Of a stretch of 64,000 nt of DNA, positions 28,089 through 35,761 are shown one piece after another. The position numbers and the translations under genes are program-made. The notes beneath the pieces are model-generated. The model worked only from the letters and a program-made list of their open reading frames with translations, did no database searches and had not been told where the DNA came from. Numbering within the stretch: position 1 is the first letter of the stretch; every line of letters begins with the position of its first letter. Where the stretch lies: positions 1 through 64,000 of the forward strand of contig DATBHM010000065.1 of assembly GCA_036557505.1 (NCBI GenBank). The letters are read 5' to 3'. The stretch comes from DATBHM01 sp036557505. Lineage in GTDB: Bacteria > Actinomycetota > UBA4738 > JACQTL01.

Positions 28089-28580
28089 CTATGACGGCAC
28101 CTCGGCCGCTGCGACCGCATCCCGCATGTGCTCGAGGTGGAGCCGCGGGTGCCGGGCAGTCGCCCCGACCATGCGTTCCACACTGATGACGACGCCCCCG
28201 GCCGGTCCGTGCACGGCCTCCCGGGACATCTCCTCGGCCGTGATCCCCTGCAGGTACTGGCGAAGGCGGGCTTCATTCGTCTCGAGGTCGTCGAGCGTCT
28301 GCTGCTTGGTGGTCGACGCGAACTCCGCCGCGTGGTGCGCGTTGCCCTCGTCGTGGGTGTCCCCGTTTCCCGGGACTGCCTCGTCCCGGCGGAGGTGGTC
28401 GAGCCACTCGATCACCTTCTCGTGCCCGGCCGCGATGTGGTGCGCCACCACGCCGACGGGCCAGCCCTCCACGGTCGAGACCTCACGCCACTCGCGCTCG
28501 TCGCACCCCCGAACGAACTCGACGACCTCCACGTGCACCTCGTCGAGCTGCGCGAGGGCCTGTTCGATCCTCGGATCCAT
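28089..28580 (-). CDS. DinB-like four-helix protein
   Basis: A 163-residue DinB / mycothiol-dependent isomerase-like four-helix protein. It has the metal-binding His pattern: VVAHHIAAGHEKVIEWL near residue 45-60 and a further His in RLHLEHMRD near 150. Actinobacterial members may use mycothiol or bacillithiol as cosubstrate, but most are uncharacterised. ATG at 28580 follows GGGGGAGG. It sits 25 nt behind the ArsR-AHSA1 gene and is surely in its operon. Confidence 0.82.
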   Translation of the reverse strand: MDPRIEQALAQLDEVHVEVVEFVRGCDEREWREVSTVEGWPVGVVAHHIAAGHEKVIEWLDHLRRDEAVPGNGDTHDEGNAHHAAEFASTTKQQTLDDLETNEARLRQYLQGITAEEMSREAVHGPAGGVVISVERMVGATARHPRLHLEHMRDAVAAAEVPS

Positions 28581-28605
28581 CGCACCAACCTCCCCCGTGG
28601 TGGAC

Positions 28606-29367
28606 TCAGGCGACCTCGAGCGGTTCGCCCGTCTCGATCCACGTCTTCAACCCCGACAGCACGATCGACCAGCCGCGGTGCACGCGCTGATACAGCGCGG
28701 AACCGGGTTCGAGCTCCGAGTGCACGACGGTCAGCTTGGTGGCCCTGCCGTCCTCGGTCGGTTCGAGCTCCCACGACACCCTGGTCGGGTGCTCGACCGT
28801 GTCCGGGCTGGGCGGCGAGGTCCACGTCGTCACCAGCAGACGAGGGGGCTCGCACTCCAGCACCACGCCCCGCAGCGCCTCGGAACCGTCGGGCGACCGG
28901 TGCACGATCTCCTCGCCCGGCGCGAACGTCGACTCGACCGCGGTGTCGAAGAAGTAGCGCCGCGTCTCACTGGGATCTGTGATGGCCCGCCAGATCCGTT
29001 CCGGCGTCGCCCGGATGTACACCTCGAACACGTGCCTGCCGTCGGCGGCCAATTCGGGAACTCCTTCCAGGTCGCGCTTCATGTCGGAGAGCGTCCGGAC
29101 GAACGGCTCGGCGAACCGCGAGATCCACCGGTCGTGGACCAGCCGGATCGGCACCGGGTTGAGGTAGTGGAGCTTGCGGCGCCCCTCCCTCCGCACCACC
29201 ACCAGACCGGCCCCCTCGAGGACGCCGAGGTGCTTCGCGACACCGAACCGGGTCATCGGCTCGAGCGAGGCGGTGAGCTCGACCAGCGTCTGCCCGTCGC
29301 GTTCGGCGAGCCGGTCGAGCAGGTGGCGGCGGTGGGGGTCGACGATGGCCCGGAACACCTCGTCCAT
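28606..29367 (-). CDS. ArsR-type repressor fused to AHSA1/SRPBCC domain
   Basis: A 253-residue fusion. Residues 1-100 are an ArsR winged helix (IVDPHRRHLLDRLAERDG, TRFGVAKHLGVLEGAGLVV, RRKLHYLNP). Residues 110-250 are an AHSA1/START-like ligand-binding domain (VEVYIRATPERIWRAITDP, RVSWELEPTEDG). The SRPBCC cavity may bind a hydrophobic ligand that controls DNA binding. No metal-binding Cys motif is present. It leads an operon with DinB, a VOC fragment and YCII. Upstream lies a near-consensus promoter with an inverted repeat in its spacer, only 8 nt from the ATG, so autoregulation of a leaderless message is likely. Confidence 0.9.
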   Translation of the reverse strand: MDEVFRAIVDPHRRHLLDRLAERDGQTLVELTASLEPMTRFGVAKHLGVLEGAGLVVVRREGRRKLHYLNPVPIRLVHDRWISRFAEPFVRTLSDMKRDLEGVPELAADGRHVFEVYIRATPERIWRAITDPSETRRYFFDTAVESTFAPGEEIVHRSPDGSEALRGVVLECEPPRLLVTTWTSPPSPDTVEHPTRVSWELEPTEDGRATKLTVVHSELEPGSALYQRVHRGWSIVLSGLKTWIETGEPLEVA

Positions 29368-29375
29368 GGCGGCGG

Positions 29376-29405
29376 AGGATAGGTGACCGCAGAGTCACCT
29401 GTCAA
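29376..29405 (-). promoter_or_regulatory. Promoter with palindromic operator, arsR-type operon
   Basis: On the minus strand TTGACA (29405-29400) is followed after exactly 18 nt by TATCCT (29381-29376), then 8 nt and the ATG at 29367. The spacer region holds the perfect 7-bp inverted repeat AGGTGAC/GTCACCT (29381-29387 and 29394-29400) with a 6-nt centre. The layout fits repression by a dimer that blocks RNA polymerase. No ribosome site is visible, consistent with a leaderless transcript. Confidence 0.75.
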
Positions 29406-29451
29406 TCGGATTCCCTCGTGCCGCCGTCGAGCGTCGATCGGCCGGGGATCG

Positions 29452-29457
29452 GACAAT
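29452..29457 (+). promoter_or_regulatory. -10-like element before the M15 peptidase gene
   Basis: GACAAT lies 8 nt before ATG 29466, with no ribosome site, the same spacing as in other probable leaderless genes here. It supports 29466 over the GTG at 29418. Confidence 0.35.
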
Positions 29458-29465
29458 GGGTCGCC

Positions 29466-30788
29466 ATGGGTGCCGGGTTCGGCCGAACGAGGTCCGCCGT
29501 GCTCGCCGCGGCGGTCGCCATCGTCGGTGCGGCGTGCACCGCGCATGCCGGGCCATCCGCGACCAGGCCGACCTCGTCGGTCGCACCGACCACGGAGCCC
29601 GCCCCCACCGTCCCCGCCGTGACCACCGCACCGCTGCCCTCGCCTCCGGCGCCTTCGCCGACGAAGAGCGCGAGCCCCGTCGAGTCCCGGCGCGACCGGC
29701 GACTGCTCGTCGTGTGGATCCGCGGCGAGCTGTCGCCGGCGAGCGTCGCCGCGGTCCGGGCCGTGCCCGGTGTGGCGGCGGTGGCGAGCGTCGGCGAGGG
29801 AACCCTGTGGCTGACCGGCCCGCGGGGCGCGCTCGGTCCGAGCGCGGGATCGGGTGCAGAGATCCCGATCGATGCGGCTGCCGCCGACCCGGAGGCGCTC
29901 GGGCGCGTCCTCGGCCGGCAGCCGTGGCTGGGGGCGCTCGAACGGGGAGAGGCGGTGCTCAGCACGACGTCCGCGGCGCTCCGCCGGTCGGGAACCGGCG
30001 ACCGCCTGACGTTCGCCGGCGGGCTCGACGCGACGATCGGCGCCGTGGCCACCGACCGCTCGGTCGGCGCCCACGAGGTGTTCCTTCCGGCCGCGCTGGG
30101 TGCGCGGGCCGGGATCGGCGGGGCCGACTACCTGCTGGTGCGCGTGGCGAAGGACGCCGGCCCGATGCAGACGGAGGCGGCGGTCGCGAGGGCCGTACCG
30201 GCGAGCCCCGGCCACGAGGTCCGCGTCCGGTCACAGGCCCAGACGGTCTACCTGCGCCAGGCCGACGGCGTCCTCCCGCCCGAGTGGACGAAGGTCTACT
30301 TCGGGGAGTTCACCGCGGTCCCCGGCGCGGGCACCATCGCCATCGACCCCGCGTGGGTGCGCGAGCACATCGCCACCGAGCGCGTGCCGATCCTCGGCGA
30401 CGTCACCTGCAACCGGGCGTTGCTTCCGCCGCTCCGCGCCGCCCTCGACGCGATCGTCGCCGAAGGCCTGTCCCACCTCGTCGACCCCGCGCACTACGGC
30501 GGGTGCTTCGCCGAACGGCTGATCCGGGGTTCGACCTCGCAGATCTCCCAGCACGGGTACGGCGCCGCGATCGACATCAACGTCAGCACCAACCTGCTCG
30601 GCGCCGAGCCCACGCAGGACCCGCGGATCATCGCAGCGTTCCGCCGCGCGGGGTTCGTATGGGGCGGCGACTTCCTGCTGCCCGACGGCATGCACTTCGA
30701 GTACGGATGTCCGGCCGCGCGTGCGCTCCCGGAGCAGACGCAGGTCCCGGAGGCGCTGGGTGGCCTCGCGCTCTGCGGAGGTGCATGA
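29466..30788 (+). CDS. VanY-like M15 D,D-carboxypeptidase lipoprotein
   Basis: A 440-residue predicted lipoprotein: hydrophobic leader ending in VGAAC, then a Thr/Pro-rich linker (about 30-75), a novel middle region of about 200 residues, and a C-terminal M15 peptidase domain. The zinc motif SQHGYGAAIDIN gives the first His and Asp, and DGMHFEYG the second His. Such enzymes trim the terminal D-Ala of peptidoglycan stem peptides. Length is about twice that of the peptidase alone; the middle region has FtsX-like sequence character (VAAVRAVPGVAAVASV) but I cannot name it. It is divergent from the ArsR operon, 98 nt away. Confidence 0.85.
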   Translation: MGAGFGRTRSAVLAAAVAIVGAACTAHAGPSATRPTSSVAPTTEPAPTVPAVTTAPLPSPPAPSPTKSASPVESRRDRRLLVVWIRGELSPASVAAVRAVPGVAAVASVGEGTLWLTGPRGALGPSAGSGAEIPIDAAAADPEALGRVLGRQPWLGALERGEAVLSTTSAALRRSGTGDRLTFAGGLDATIGAVATDRSVGAHEVFLPAALGARAGIGGADYLLVRVAKDAGPMQTEAAVARAVPASPGHEVRVRSQAQTVYLRQADGVLPPEWTKVYFGEFTAVPGAGTIAIDPAWVREHIATERVPILGDVTCNRALLPPLRAALDAIVAEGLSHLVDPAHYGGCFAERLIRGSTSQISQHGYGAAIDINVSTNLLGAEPTQDPRIIAAFRRAGFVWGGDFLLPDGMHFEYGCPAARALPEQTQVPEALGGLALCGGA

Positions 30789-30846
30789 TGCCCGCCGCAC
30801 ACCACGGCGGAGTGTTCACACGTCGCCCGGGAAAAGGGGGAGCGGG

Positions 30847-32208
30847 ATGAGCAGCTACGTCAAGGACCTCATGGCCGATGTGGAGGCACGGAACCCCGGC
30901 GAGGTCGAGTTCCACCAGGCCGTGCGCGAGGTGGCCGAGTCGGTCGAGATCTGCCTCGAGCGCCACCCCAGGTACCGGAAGGAGAAGGTCCTCGAGCGCA
31001 TCATCGAGCCCGAACGCGTGCTCCTGTTCCGCGTGCCGTGGGTCGACGACGAGGGGGAGATCCAGATCAGCAAGGGCTACCGCGTCGAGATGAACTCCGC
31101 GATCGGCCCGTACAAGGGCGGGTTGCGGTTCCACCCCACCGTCTACCTGGGCCTGCTGAAGTTCCTCGCGTTCGAGCAGGTGTTCAAGAACTCGCTCACC
31201 ACGCTGCCGATGGGCGGCGGGAAGGGCGGCTCAGACTTCGATCCCAAGGGCCGCTCCGACGGCGAGGTCATGCGGTTCTGCCAGTCGTTCATGACGGAGC
31301 TGCAGCGGCACATCGGACAGTTCACCGACGTCCCGGCCGGCGACATCGGCGTGGGCGGCCGGGAGATCGGCTACCTGTTCGGACAGTACAAGCGAATCCG
31401 CAACGAGTTCACCGGCGTCCTCACGGGCAAGGGGGTGGAGTGGGGTGGCTCGCTCATCCGGCCGGAGGCGACGGGCTACGGCGCCGTGTACTTCGCCGCC
31501 GAGATGCTCGGGACGCGGGGCGACGACCTGGAGGGGAAGACCTGTCTGATCTCCGGGAGCGGCAACGTCGCCCAGTACACGGTCGAGAAGCTCCTGCACA
31601 TGGGCGCGAAGCCGGTGACGCTGTCCGACTCGGGCGGGATCGTCCACGACCCGCACGGGATCGACTTCGAGAAGCTGGCCTGGGTCATGGAGCTGAAGAA
31701 CGACCGCCGGGGCCGGATGTCCGAGTACGTCGATCGGTTCCCCGGCTCGTCGTTCACGCCCCACGATCCCGCCTCCGATCACTGCCCGCTGTGGGCGATC
31801 CCGGCGGACTGCGCGTTCCCCAGCGCCACCCAGAACGAGATCAACGCGAAGGACGCCGCGAACCTCGTGAACAACGGCGTGTTCGTCATCGCCGAGGGCG
31901 CGAACATGCCGACCACGCCGGACGGCGTCGAGCGGTTCATCCAGGCCGGCATCCTGTACGGCCCCGGGAAGGCGGCCAACGCCGGCGGGGTCGCGGTGAG
32001 CGGCCTCGAGATGTCCCAGGACTCGCTGCGGGTGTCGTGGCCGCGCGAGGAGGTCGACCACCGGCTGAAGGACATCATGAAGGCGATCCACAAGCAGTGC
32101 TTCGAGACCGCCGAGGAGTACGGGACCCCGGGAAACTACGTGAACGGCGCGAACATCGCCGGGTTCCGCAAGGTTGCGGACGCGATGCTCGACCAGGGGC
32201 TGGTGTAG
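30847..32208 (+). CDS. gdhA: Glutamate dehydrogenase, NADP-type
   Basis: A 453-residue enzyme of the hexameric GdhA class (usual length about 445-450), which makes glutamate from 2-oxoglutarate and ammonia. Substrate-site motifs are GPYKGGLRFHP with its Lys, TLPMGGGKGG with the second Lys, and the catalytic Asp in DVPAGDIGVGGRE. The coenzyme domain has ISGSGNVAQY and the typical ANAGGVAVSGLEMSQ. ATG at 30847 follows a GGGGGAG site. The stop is TAG at 32206-32208, and the rhodanese frame continues in phase right after it. Confidence 0.96.
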   Translation: MSSYVKDLMADVEARNPGEVEFHQAVREVAESVEICLERHPRYRKEKVLERIIEPERVLLFRVPWVDDEGEIQISKGYRVEMNSAIGPYKGGLRFHPTVYLGLLKFLAFEQVFKNSLTTLPMGGGKGGSDFDPKGRSDGEVMRFCQSFMTELQRHIGQFTDVPAGDIGVGGREIGYLFGQYKRIRNEFTGVLTGKGVEWGGSLIRPEATGYGAVYFAAEMLGTRGDDLEGKTCLISGSGNVAQYTVEKLLHMGAKPVTLSDSGGIVHDPHGIDFEKLAWVMELKNDRRGRMSEYVDRFPGSSFTPHDPASDHCPLWAIPADCAFPSATQNEINAKDAANLVNNGVFVIAEGANMPTTPDGVERFIQAGILYGPGKAANAGGVAVSGLEMSQDSLRVSWPREEVDHRLKDIMKAIHKQCFETAEEYGTPGNYVNGANIAGFRKVADAMLDQGLV

Positions 32209-32217
32209 ACGGGGCCG

Positions 32218-33036
32218 CTGGTCGACGGCGACTGGCTCGCCTCGCACATCGACGACGAGGGCGTGGTCGTCGCCGACGCCCGCTGGTACCCGGACGGGTC
32301 CGGACGCGCGACGTACGAGGCCGGACACATCCCCGGCGCGGTGTTCGCGGACGTCGACAACGATCTCGCCGTGCCGAAGACCGCGACCACCGGCCGGCAC
32401 CAACTGCCCACGCCGGAGGCGTTCGCGGAGGCCATGTCCCGGATGGGGATCGGCGACGACGACCTCGTGGTGGCCTACGACGACGCGGGCGACGCCAATG
32501 CTGCCCGCCTATGGTGGATGCTCGACGTGATCGGCCATCGGGCTGCGCTCCTCGACGGTGGGCTCGCAGCGTGGCCCGGTCCCCTCGAGATCGGTCCGTC
32601 GCCGCACCGCCCCACCGCGTCGTTCACGCCGAGGCCCTGGCCGGACGACGCGATCGCCGACGCGGCGATGGTGGACCGGCTCCGGAGCGATCCGGCCGCG
32701 GTGGTGATCGATGCTCGTGCGGCGGAGCGGTTCCGCGGGGAGACCGAGCCCATCGATCCGGTGGCGGGCCGCATCCCCGGGGCGGTGTCAGCGCCGTTCG
32801 CCGGGAACCTCGATCCGGCCAACGGGCGGTTCCTGCCGCCCGAACGGCTTCGCGAACGCTTCGAGGCGCTCGGCGTCGCTTCCGCTCGCGAGGTCGTCGC
32901 GTACTGCGGCTCGGGGGTGACCTCCGCCCACGACGTGGTCGCCATGCGGATCGCGGGCTTGGACCCCCCGAGGCTCTACGTCGGCAGCTGGTCGGAGTGG
33001 ATCACCGACCCGGCGCGTCCGATCGCCACCGGCTGA
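32218..33036 (+). CDS. Two-domain rhodanese (3-mercaptopyruvate sulfurtransferase-like)
   Basis: About 272 residues with two rhodanese domains. The first is inactive-type (VAYDDAGDANAARLWWML); the second holds the catalytic Cys in VVAYCGSGVTSAHD, where a CGSGVT loop is nearer to mercaptopyruvate than thiosulfate sulfurtransferases (CRKGVT). The conserved N-terminus (PLVDGDWLASHI) begins right behind the gdhA stop and in the same frame, but contains no ATG, GTG or TTG. I start it at CTG 32218; the first standard start (GTG 32263) would remove 15 conserved residues. Readthrough of the gdhA TAG is another option. Sulfur transfer role is inferred from family. Confidence 0.85.
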   Translation: MVDGDWLASHIDDEGVVVADARWYPDGSGRATYEAGHIPGAVFADVDNDLAVPKTATTGRHQLPTPEAFAEAMSRMGIGDDDLVVAYDDAGDANAARLWWMLDVIGHRAALLDGGLAAWPGPLEIGPSPHRPTASFTPRPWPDDAIADAAMVDRLRSDPAAVVIDARAAERFRGETEPIDPVAGRIPGAVSAPFAGNLDPANGRFLPPERLRERFEALGVASAREVVAYCGSGVTSAHDVVAMRIAGLDPPRLYVGSWSEWITDPARPIATG

Positions 33037-33039
33037 CGG

Positions 33040-33936
33040 TCATCGATCGAGCTCGGCCAGCACGCCACCGAGGGTGTGGATCGAGCTCTCCGTGATCGGA
33101 TCCGCGACCAGGATCGCCTCGTCGGCGCCCGCGTCGGCGAGGTCGCGGAGCGCACCTGCGACCTGGGGGGGCGAGCCCTCGACCGGCGTGACCCCCTCTT
33201 CGCGCCGTCGTTCGCCGGCCGTCCGCTCGAGGACCACGAGGACGCAGGCGCTGCGGTCGACCTCGGCGGGGTTCCGGCCGGCGGAACGGCATGCCTCGTC
33301 GATCGACGCATTGCCCTCGGCGAAGCCCTCGGCGGTGTTGCCATACCAGTCGAACCAGGTGTTCCACGCGTCGACCCACGGAAGCGTCTCCGCGAGCATG
33401 CGGGGGCCCGTGCTGCCGACCATGAGCGGCAGCCGACGGGCGGGCATCGGGAGCAGGACGGCGTCCTCGATGTCCCCGAACCGGCCGTGGACCGTGACGC
33501 GCTCGCCGGCCAGGAGTCGGCGAATGACGTCGAACGACTCCTCGAACCGCGCGGCCCGTTCGGCGAAGGGGAGGCCGAACGCGCGGAACTCGGTCTCGTT
33601 CCACCCGGCCCCGATGCCGAAGACCAGCCGCCCACCGCTGATCTCGTCCACGGTCGCCGCGCGCTTGGCCAGGACGGCCGGGGGCGAGAACGCCGCGCAC
33701 GCGACCAGCGGCCCGATGCGCACACGCCGCGTGACCACCGCGAGTCCGGCCAGCAGTCCCCACGCGTCCCACGGACCGCGCTCGGGGCGGCCGTCGTCCC
33801 GGTAGAGCAGGTGGTCGCCGACCCAGATCGAGTCGAACCCGACCTCCTCGGCAGCGCGGGCCATGGCCGCGTACTCGGGCCACCGGACCACGCGTTCCAC
33901 CTCGGGCAGCTGGATGCCCACTCGGATCGGCCGCAC
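33040..33936 (-). CDS. LLM-class F420-dependent oxidoreductase
   Basis: A 298-residue luciferase-like monooxygenase-fold protein. GFDSIWVGDHLLY near residue 33, RVRIGPLVAC near 72, the flavin-site LAKRAATVDEISGGRLVFGIGAGWNETEF (split around 90-118) and LPLMVGSTGPRM are typical of actinobacterial F420-dependent members. The substrate is unknown. GTG at 33936 has the -10-like TAGACT 7 nt upstream and no ribosome site. It is convergent with the rhodanese gene, 3 nt apart. Confidence 0.88.
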   Translation of the reverse strand: MRPIRVGIQLPEVERVVRWPEYAAMARAAEEVGFDSIWVGDHLLYRDDGRPERGPWDAWGLLAGLAVVTRRVRIGPLVACAAFSPPAVLAKRAATVDEISGGRLVFGIGAGWNETEFRAFGLPFAERAARFEESFDVIRRLLAGERVTVHGRFGDIEDAVLLPMPARRLPLMVGSTGPRMLAETLPWVDAWNTWFDWYGNTAEGFAEGNASIDEACRSAGRNPAEVDRSACVLVVLERTAGERRREEGVTPVEGSPPQVAGALRDLADAGADEAILVADPITESSIHTLGGVLAELDR

Positions 33937-33943
33937 GGGGCGG

Positions 33944-33949
33944 AGTCTA
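33944..33949 (-). promoter_or_regulatory. -10 element of a probable leaderless promoter (LLM gene)
   Basis: TAGACT on the minus strand ends 7 nt before the GTG at 33936. No Shine-Dalgarno sequence is present. A -35 is not clear. Confidence 0.5.
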
Positions 33950-33967
33950 CGGACGGCCGGGCCGGGC

Positions 33968-34288
33968 TCAGCGGGTCGCCATCGCGGGCTCGACCGTCAT
34001 GCCCCGGATGCCCCGCTTGGGGCTCACCAGCTCGAACACCCGCATCACGGCCGGCTGCACGTTCACCAGGCGGAGGTGACCGCGACCGGACAGCCCCTGG
34101 GCCAGCACGATGAGCTTGCCGAGCCCCATGCTGTCCATGAAGGGCACGCCGCCCATGTCGAGCGTCACCTGTCCCCCGATCAGCGCGAGGTTGGCGAACG
34201 TCTCTGCCGCCAGCATGGCGTTGACGTCGGCGAGCTCCCCGGAGAGGCGGAGGCCGACGCCGTCGGCCAGCGGTTCCGTTCGCAGCAC
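33968..34288 (-). CDS. STAS-domain anti-sigma factor antagonist-like protein
   Basis: A 106-residue single STAS domain. The likely phospho-acceptor Ser is in PFMDSMGLGKLI (about residue 52), matching SpoIIAA/RsbV-like antagonists that release a sigma factor when dephosphorylated. The N-terminal part has LRLSGELADVNAML. No cognate kinase or sigma factor is adjacent, so the partner is elsewhere. GTG or ATG at 34288 follows GGAGAAGGGAG, a strong ribosome site. Only 31 nt separate it from the LLM gene start, on the same strand. Confidence 0.85.
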   Translation of the reverse strand: MLRTEPLADGVGLRLSGELADVNAMLAAETFANLALIGGQVTLDMGGVPFMDSMGLGKLIVLAQGLSGRGHLRLVNVQPAVMRVFELVSPKRGIRGMTVEPAMATR

Positions 34289-34400
34289 GGGCCTGCTCCC
34301 TTCTCCTCCCCGAACCAGGATCGGCGCCCGGGGAGGCGAACCTTGATCCGGCCGGTGGCCGTTTCGCCCGCCCCGGGGGCGGAGGCCGAACGGACGAAAC

Positions 34401-34425
34401 GGGCGCCCCCGGGACGGGGACGCCC
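34401..34425 (-). terminator. Hairpin downstream of the G1 peptidase gene
   Basis: GGGCG (34401-34405) pairs with CGCCC (34421-34425), and CCCC (34407-34410) with GGGG (34416-34419), with one C/A mismatch between and a 5-nt loop. It lies 26 nt beyond the stop codon of the minus-strand peptidase gene, between it and the STAS gene, as expected of a terminator without U-tract. Confidence 0.55.
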
Positions 34426-34451
34426 GCTGGTCCGGAGCGAGTGCGAAGGCG

Positions 34452-35273
34452 CTAGTGGCGGTGGTGCTTCGCCGCGGTGCCGCACGACGTCGCGTAGGTG
34501 CAGTCGTTGAACGCCTGGGGGCTCACCGGCGCCGACGGCGTCGCGAGCACCCTGCCGTTCCCGTCCACGAGCTGCATCTCCTCGGCGGCCCGGAGGTTCG
34601 CCGGCGCGCCGTTCACCGTCGCGTGGGTGAAGCGCACGGTGCCGAGGTTCGGCATGGCCGAGAGCCCGGTCCCGCTGGTCCCGATCAGGAGCGGGGTCTC
34701 CTCGATCCACTCCGCGGTCGTGTGGGTGGATGGGTAGGGGACCGTCTGGCTGAACGTGGCGCCGGTCGTGACGTTCTTCAGGGTGATCGTCCAGACGTCG
34801 GAGTCGCCCACGACCTCGGCGATGTTGCCGTGGATCGTGTCGCCGGCGTGGACGGCGAAGTTGCTGATCGTGATGCTGGGCGCGGGGATGACCTCCCACC
34901 ACGCGTTGTACGAGGCCTTGCCCCCGGCCGCCACGTCCTGCTCGGTCCCGGCCTGGATCAGCGTGTTGTCGGTGACGGTGCACGAGGCATCGACGCAGCC
35001 GCCGCCGATCCCGATCCAGGTGGACGAGGACTCGGCCTCGCCGGCCTTGTGCTGCCGGGCGGTGGGAACGACCCACGTGCCGCCGATCGAGTTGAACAGG
35101 GTCGAGCCGCGCTCGAGCGTCCCCTGGTTGTAGCCGGACCAGTTGTTCGACTGGTTGGCGTTCAACGCGACGATCGTGCCGTGGGACGCAGGGGCGGCGG
35201 CCTGGACGGCGCAGCCGGTCGTTCCCAGCGCGAGCGCAAGGCCGGTCGCTGCGATGGCGAGACGGCGTCGCAT
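34452..35273 (-). CDS. G1-family (eqolisin-like) glutamic peptidase, lipoprotein
   Basis: A 273-residue exported protein with a lipobox LGTTGC (Cys21). The mature part matches bacterial G1 glutamic endopeptidases: NNWSGYNQGT, IGGTWVVPTA, STWIGIGGG, NTLIQAGTEQ, YNAWWEVIPAPSITI and TTAEWIEETP. Gln107 (LIQAG) and Glu188 (AEWIEE) fit the catalytic Gln/Glu pair, 81 residues apart against about 83-86 in fungal enzymes. G1 peptidases act best at acid pH. The C-terminus ends in KHHRH. ATG at 35273 follows AAAGGAG at 7 nt; the longer frame is not needed. Confidence 0.85.
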   Translation of the reverse strand: MRRRLAIAATGLALALGTTGCAVQAAAPASHGTIVALNANQSNNWSGYNQGTLERGSTLFNSIGGTWVVPTARQHKAGEAESSSTWIGIGGGCVDASCTVTDNTLIQAGTEQDVAAGGKASYNAWWEVIPAPSITISNFAVHAGDTIHGNIAEVVGDSDVWTITLKNVTTGATFSQTVPYPSTHTTAEWIEETPLLIGTSGTGLSAMPNLGTVRFTHATVNGAPANLRAAEEMQLVDGNGRVLATPSAPVSPQAFNDCTYATSCGTAAKHHRH

Positions 35274-35483
35274 GCGGATCTCCTTTCGGGCTTCGCGGGC
35301 GCACCGAAGCGGTGTCGGCATGTTCCCTCTCTGTGCGGGGCGACTCAGGTGTACCCGCCCGGGGGGGCACGGAAACGGCCGCGTTCACGCCCTTCGCGGT
35401 CCTTCGGATAGGCTCCGCCTGCCCGGCGCGATCGGCGGCCGGCCGGGCCAATCGGTCGGCGCCGCCTCGAGGAGCGAACGAGC

Positions 35484-35711
35484 ATGTCCGACGAGCCACA
35501 GCTGAGCTACGACGAGGACATCAAGCCCCTGTTCCGGGAGTCGGATCGGGCCGAGATGGAGTGGGCGTTCGATCTGTGGAGCGAGTCCGACGTCCGCTCG
35601 AACGCCGACGCGATCCTCGAACGGCTCGAGGCCGGCGACATGCCGTGCGACGAGGCCTGGCCGGCGGAGAAGATCGAGATCTTCAAGCACTGGGCGAACC
35701 AGGGCTCTTAG
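35484..35711 (+). CDS. Small conserved protein (YDEDIKPLFR family)
   Basis: A 75-residue soluble acidic protein. The N-terminal YDEDIKPLFRESDRAEM, the DVRSNADAILERLEAGDMPCD segment and the ending WPAEKIEIFKHWANQG form a compact pattern that I recall from small conserved proteins with a cytochrome-c-like flavour (MPCDxxWP), but the CxxCH haem motif is absent. Function unknown. ATG at 35484 follows GAGGAGCGAACGAGC. A TAGGCT at 35409-35414 could be its -10, and the 210-nt region upstream is shared with the divergent G1 peptidase. Confidence 0.72.
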   Translation: MSDEPQLSYDEDIKPLFRESDRAEMEWAFDLWSESDVRSNADAILERLEAGDMPCDEAWPAEKIEIFKHWANQGS

Positions 35712-35724
35712 CGCGGTCGGTGGC

Positions 35725-35755
35725 TTGACCGCCGGGGGCCTCCGGTCCCCATACT
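35725..35755 (+). promoter_or_regulatory. Probable leaderless promoter of the cyclase gene
   Basis: TTGACC (35725-35730), a 19-nt spacer and CATACT (35750-35755) are followed after 6 nt by GTG 35762. No ribosome site is visible. The element begins 14 nt after the preceding stop codon. Confidence 0.5.
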
Positions 35756-35761
35756 TCGCGC

